Shown here piece by piece: positions 24,559-27,584 of a stretch of DNA of 27,584 nt (within the stretch, counting starts at the first letter, position 1; each line of letters begins with the position of its first letter). Source of the stretch: JANNRA01 sp031401035 (lineage in GTDB: Bacteria > Desulfobacterota > Binatia > HRBIN30 > CADEER01); NCBI GenBank assembly GCA_031401035.1, contig JANNRA010000218.1:1-27584 (forward strand). The letters are read 5' to 3'. The position numbers and the translations under genes were made by a program. Below the pieces are notes generated by a model that was not told the origin of the DNA, searched no databases, and worked only from the letters and a program-made list of their open reading frames with translations.

Positions 24559-25749
24559 TCAATGCCACAGGCTCGACAGGATTTCCGTCGTGCCGACGAT
24601 GGTCCCGATACTGGTGCCGATGGTGCTGAGCAGGAACACCAGGCAGATGCGCAGCAAGCGGTTGCCCCACCACAGGCGCGGCACGCGTACGTCGTCGGCG
24701 ACGCTCTGAATCTCGCGCACCAGCGGCGGCCTGACGTAGGCTTGGACGAAGGCCGCGACGTAGCCGACGCCGAGCAGTGGCGACAGCGTCGTGATCGGCG
24801 CCGACAGGAACGTCGCCAGCAACGTCAGGGGATGCGCCAGCGCCAGGGCGGCGCCGAGCAACCCCGGCAGACCGGTGGCGAGGATCCAGAATACGGCGTT
24901 GTCGCCCACCGCCGCCGCTCCCTGGCGCAAGCCGATGGCGACCAGCCCGGCGACGATCAGCACCGGCAGCGACCAGCCGGCGATGGTGCCGAGGCGCGAC
25001 GGCGGCGGCAGGGTCTCGAGCGCCGCCAGGTCGGCACGCGTGCCGGCGCGCAGCGCCTGCGCCATGCCGGCGACGTGCCCGGCACCGACCACCGCCAGCA
25101 CGCGTTCCCCCGGCGCCTCGCGCACGCGCGTGGCCAGATAGGCGTCGCGCTCGTCGATCAGCACCTCTTTGATGCCTGGGAAGGCCTCGCCGAGCTCGCG
25201 CATCAGGCGCGACAGGACGTCCTGTTGGCGCAGCCGGCGCAGCTCCTCCTCGTCGAGCTGCGGCGACTCGAAAGCGGCGCCGGCGAGCGAGGCGATCAGC
25301 TCCGCCCGCCGCCACAGCGACAGCGCCCCCCAGGCACGGCGCAGGGTGATGCGCACGTCGCGATCACACAGGCGCACCGGAATGCCGGCGCGCTCGGCCG
25401 TCTCCGCCGCCGCCAGCAGTTCACTGCCGGGCATGACGCCGAGGACGCCGCCGAGCTGGCGCTGGTAGGCGGAGAGCAGCAGGTTGAGCATCAGCGGCGC
25501 CAGCTGGCGGTTTCGGATGATCGTCTTCAGGTCGAGCGCCTCGAGCGTCGTGCGGTGCGCCAGTGCCTCGTAGCGGCGCGCGTCGAGCTCGATGCAGACG
25601 CAGTCGGGCCGTTCGGCGGCGATGACCCGCTCGACCAGTTCGGCCGATTCGCGCGAGATGTGGGCGGTGCCGACGAGGATGTAGGTGCGACCGTCGGCGT
25701 CGAGGTGATGGACGTCGGCGTCGGGCGCGGCGACGGGGTCGGTGGACAT
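24559..25749 (-). CDS. TraB/PrgY family membrane protein
   Basis: A 396-residue protein of the TraB/PrgY/GumN-related family. The soluble N-terminal half carries YILVGTAHIS (residues 23-32), CIELDARRYEAL (52-63), LIDERDAYLA (197-206) and VVGAGHVAGM (220-229), the conserved Gly-His and Glu/Arg motifs thought to form a metal-dependent active site. Four or five membrane helices follow (about 257-275, 285-305, 308-320, 325-338 and 365-390). Enterococcal PrgY limits pheromone activity at the cell surface; bacterial homologues outside plasmids have unknown roles, perhaps proteolytic. The ATG was chosen because upstream in-frame sequence runs into the divergent biotin carboxylase gene. It is the first of a minus-strand series with the phytase-like and CMD genes. 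Confidence 0.9.
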   Translation of the reverse strand: MSTDPVAAPDADVHHLDADGRTYILVGTAHISRESAELVERVIAAERPDCVCIELDARRYEALAHRTTLEALDLKTIIRNRQLAPLMLNLLLSAYQRQLGGVLGVMPGSELLAAAETAERAGIPVRLCDRDVRITLRRAWGALSLWRRAELIASLAGAAFESPQLDEEELRRLRQQDVLSRLMRELGEAFPGIKEVLIDERDAYLATRVREAPGERVLAVVGAGHVAGMAQALRAGTRADLAALETLPPPSRLGTIAGWSLPVLIVAGLVAIGLRQGAAAVGDNAVFWILATGLPGLLGAALALAHPLTLLATFLSAPITTLSPLLGVGYVAAFVQAYVRPPLVREIQSVADDVRVPRLWWGNRLLRICLVFLLSTIGTSIGTIVGTTEILSSLWH

Positions 25750-25864
25750 CGTGGCACTGTACCCTGTCACCCAGCTCGGCGCGACTCGACCCCGGCGCAC
25801 GGGCGCAGCCGAAACCGCATCGACGTGCGGCGCGGATACCGCCACATCTGCTAGAGACGGGCGA

Positions 25865-27584
25865 ATGCGCACCCTGCTCATCGCCAACCGCGGCGAGATC
25901 GCCGTCCGCATCCTGCACACCGCCGCCGAGCTCGGCCTACGCAGCGTCGCCGTCTTCGCGGACGACGACGCCGAGGCCCTGCACGCGCGCCGCGCCGACC
26001 ACGCCGTGCGGCTGCCGGGCAGTGGCGCCGCCGCCTACCTCGACATCGACGCCCTGCTCGCCGCCGCCGTCGGCGCCGGCTGCGATGCCGTCCATCCGGG
26101 CTACGGCTTCCTGAGCGAGCGCGCCGAGTTCGCGCGCCGCGTGCGCGCCGCCGGTCTGGTCTTCGTCGGCCCGTCGCCCGAGACGCTGGCGCAGCTGGGC
26201 GACAAGCTGCAGGCGCGCGCCCTGGCGGCGCGCTGCGGCGTGCCGGTGTTGCGCGGCTCCGATGGCCCGCTCAGCGCCGCGCAGGCGCGCGACTTCCTGG
26301 CGGCGCTGGGGCCCGGCGCGGCGATGATGCTCAAGGCCGTCGCCGGCGGCGGTGGCCGCGGCCTGCGCCTGGTGACCGAAGCCGACGACGTCGAGGCGGC
26401 CTGGACGCGTTGTCGCTCCGAGGCCGAGCGGGCCTTCGGCGACGGCGCTGTCTATGCCGAAGAGTTGCTGCCACGGGCGCGCCACATCGAGATCCAGGTA
26501 CTCGGCGACGCCACCGGTCACATCAGCCAGCTCGGCGAGCGCGAGTGCTCGCTGCAGCGCCGCCACCAGAAGCTGGTCGAACTCGCTCCCTGTCCGAGCC
26601 TGTCGCCGGCGCTGCGCGCCCGGCTCGGCGCCGACGCGGTGCGCGTCGCCGCCGCGGCGCGCTACCAGAACGCCGGCACCTTCGAGTTCCTGGTCGACGC
26701 CGACGGCGTCGGCGCCGACGGTCCCTATGCCTTCATCGAGGCCAATCCGCGCCTGCAGGTCGAGCACACCGTCACCGAAGAGGTGCTCGGCCTCGACCTG
26801 GTGCGCCTGCAACTGCAGCTCGCCGCCGGCGCCACCCTGGCCGAGCTCGGCCTGCGCCAGGAGAACGTCCCAGCGCCGCGCGGCTTCGCCATCCAGGCGC
26901 GCGTCAACGCCGAGACCCTCGCCGCCGACGGGGCGCTGCGGCCGAGCAGCGGCGTCGTAACCCTCTTCGCGCCGCCGACCGGCCGCGGCGTCCGCACGGA
27001 CACCGCGTGCACCACCGGCGCCCGCCTGACGCCGGCCTTCGACACCCTGCTCGTCAAGGTGATCGGCCACTCGCCCAGCCCCGACTTTGCCGACGCCGTC
27101 GCCCGCACCGCGCGCGCCCTCGACGAGCTGGTCATCGAGGGCGTCGCCACCACCGCGCCGCTGCTGTGCCGCCTGCTGGCGCATCCGGACGTGATCGCCA
27201 ACCGCATCGACACGCGCTTCCTCGACCGCCACCTCGCCGCACTGCTCGCTCCGCCCGCCGACGGGCGCGCCATCCCGGCGCCGACCGGCGACGAGTCGGC
27301 TCCCCCGACGACCGCCTCATCGGCTCCCCCCACGGCCGCCTCATCGGCTCCCCCCACGGCCGCCTCGTCGGCTCCCCCCACGGCCGCCTCGTCGGCTCCC
27401 CCGACGGCCGCCTCGTCGGCTCCGCTGGAGGGCGCCGCCCCGTCGGCGCCTGTTGCAGGGGGCTTCGGCGGCTCCATCCAACAGGCGCCGACGGGGCGGC
27501 GCCCTCCAGGGGAGACGCCGCCGCAACAGGTTTTGGCGCAGCAGGCGGTGACGCTCGCGCCGGGTGAATCGCGCGTCGTCGAGT
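25865..27584 (+). CDS. biotin carboxylase (acyl-CoA carboxylase alpha-type), 3' end outside window
   Basis: The frame stays open to the window edge (573 complete codons). It encodes an ATP-grasp biotin carboxylase: LLIANRGEIAVRIL at the start, VHPGYGFLSE (76-85), the glycine-rich ATP lid KAVAGGGGRGLR (157-168), ARHIEIQVLGD, ERECSLQRRHQK, FIEANPRLQVEHTVTE (290-305), and the C-terminal subdomain QARVNAE. The core ends near residue 460. A 110-residue low-complexity linker follows, encoded by a 24-bp repeat and a palindrome, and then VLAQQAVTLAPGESRVV, which begins an unidentified further domain (biotin carrier or carboxyltransferase are the usual options). It carboxylates biotin with bicarbonate and ATP for an acyl-CoA, propionyl-CoA or urea-type carboxylase. 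GAGACGGG precedes the ATG. It is divergent from the TraB gene. Confidence 0.95.
   Translation, partial: MRTLLIANRGEIAVRILHTAAELGLRSVAVFADDDAEALHARRADHAVRLPGSGAAAYLDIDALLAAAVGAGCDAVHPGYGFLSERAEFARRVRAAGLVFVGPSPETLAQLGDKLQARALAARCGVPVLRGSDGPLSAAQARDFLAALGPGAAMMLKAVAGGGGRGLRLVTEADDVEAAWTRCRSEAERAFGDGAVYAEELLPRARHIEIQVLGDATGHISQLGERECSLQRRHQKLVELAPCPSLSPALRARLGADAVRVAAAARYQNAGTFEFLVDADGVGADGPYAFIEANPRLQVEHTVTEEVLGLDLVRLQLQLAAGATLAELGLRQENVPAPRGFAIQARVNAETLAADGALRPSSGVVTLFAPPTGRGVRTDTACTTGARLTPAFDTLLVKVIGHSPSPDFADAVARTARALDELVIEGVATTAPLLCRLLAHPDVIANRIDTRFLDRHLAALLAPPADGRAIPAPTGDESAPPTTASSAPPTAASSAPPTAASSAPPTAASSAPPTAASSAPLEGAAPSAPVAGGFGGSIQQAPTGRRPPGETPPQQVLAQQAVTLAPGESRVVE
27296..27415 (+). repeat. 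24-bp tandem repeat, five units, encoding SAPPTAAS
   Basis: Five consecutive 24-base units starting TCGGCTCCCCC encode the octapeptide SAPPTAAS (first unit SAPPTTAS) in the linker of the biotin carboxylase. Units 2-4 differ only at the last base. Since 24 is a multiple of three, copy-number change keeps the frame. The high identity points to recent expansion. Confidence 0.9.
27420..27514. repeat. long palindrome inserted in frame in the biotin carboxylase linker
   Basis: Bases 27425-27455 are the exact reverse complement of 27479-27509 (31 bp), with a 23-base loop at 27456-27478. Pairing resumes after one mismatch for four more bases on each side (27420-27423 with 27511-27514). The sequence is read through as LEGAAPSAPVAGG and on to APTGRRPPGE with no stop. 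It resembles small palindromic elements that sit inside coding genes, such as rickettsial RPEs, in structure only. Confidence 0.8.

Noticed and set aside
24446..25315. An extension of the phytase-like frame upstream through the TraB gene
   Set aside because: It would overlap the TraB-family coding region in another frame and would bury the signal peptide inside the protein.
27296..27415. A CRISPR-like array
   Set aside because: The units are contiguous with no unique spacers and are translated in frame as a Pro/Ala linker.

Overview
The window is about 27.6 kb of very GC-rich bacterial chromosome, tightly packed, with many 4-bp start/stop overlaps and a strong G/C bias at third codon positions. 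Gene content (murein lytic transglycosylase, c-type cytochrome, tandem GST, acyl-CoA synthetase, biotin carboxylase, many glycosyltransferases) suggests a high-GC, probably Gram-negative, aerobic environmental bacterium. A Binatota- or deltaproteobacterium-like lineage is my guess, not something the sequence proves. No rRNA, tRNA, CRISPR array, integrase or complete transposase gene was seen.

Layout. (1) 90-4616, plus strand: rhomboid protease with a helical-repeat tail, soluble PAS histidine kinase, HIT hydrolase, and a double glutathione S-transferase in one chain. (2) 4638-10314: a surface-polysaccharide type island with four GT2 glycosyltransferases, an APH-like kinase translationally coupled to two of them, and a C-terminal stub of a GT4-like glycosyltransferase. 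(3) 10401-14253, minus strand: gpsA, acyl-CoA synthetase, cupin and lytic transglycosylase. (4) 14452-17877: a PrxQ/BCP peroxiredoxin, a frameshifted and truncated AarF/UbiB kinase relic, an alpha/beta hydrolase and an amidase. (5) 17974-21851, plus strand: an exported cytochrome c fused to a SUOX-like domain, a two-domain GTP cyclohydrolase II homologue, and a SIS-creatininase fusion, with overlapping or closely spaced genes. (6) 21794-25749, minus strand: a polytopic membrane protein, a carboxymuconolactone-decarboxylase-like protein, a secreted phytase/esterase-like beta-propeller and a TraB-family membrane protein. (7) 25865 to the window edge: the start of a biotin carboxylase whose linker carries a 24-bp tandem repeat and a long perfect palindrome.

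The best candidate for an undescribed system is region 5. The RibA-like protein keeps the zinc cysteines but not the tyrosine of canonical GTP cyclohydrolase II, and carries a second, decayed copy of the same fold. Its neighbour joins a double SIS (sugar-phosphate isomerase) module to a creatininase with all metal ligands intact; this is the family of the archaeal FAPy deformylase ArfB. Ring opening, deformylation and aldose-ketose chemistry side by side suggest a GTP-derived pyrimidine or pterin pathway outside standard riboflavin synthesis (inference). Other signals are a 167-bp MITE-like palindrome that supplies the stop codon of a neighbouring gene, a palindromic element inserted in frame in the biotin carboxylase linker, and several gene relics.
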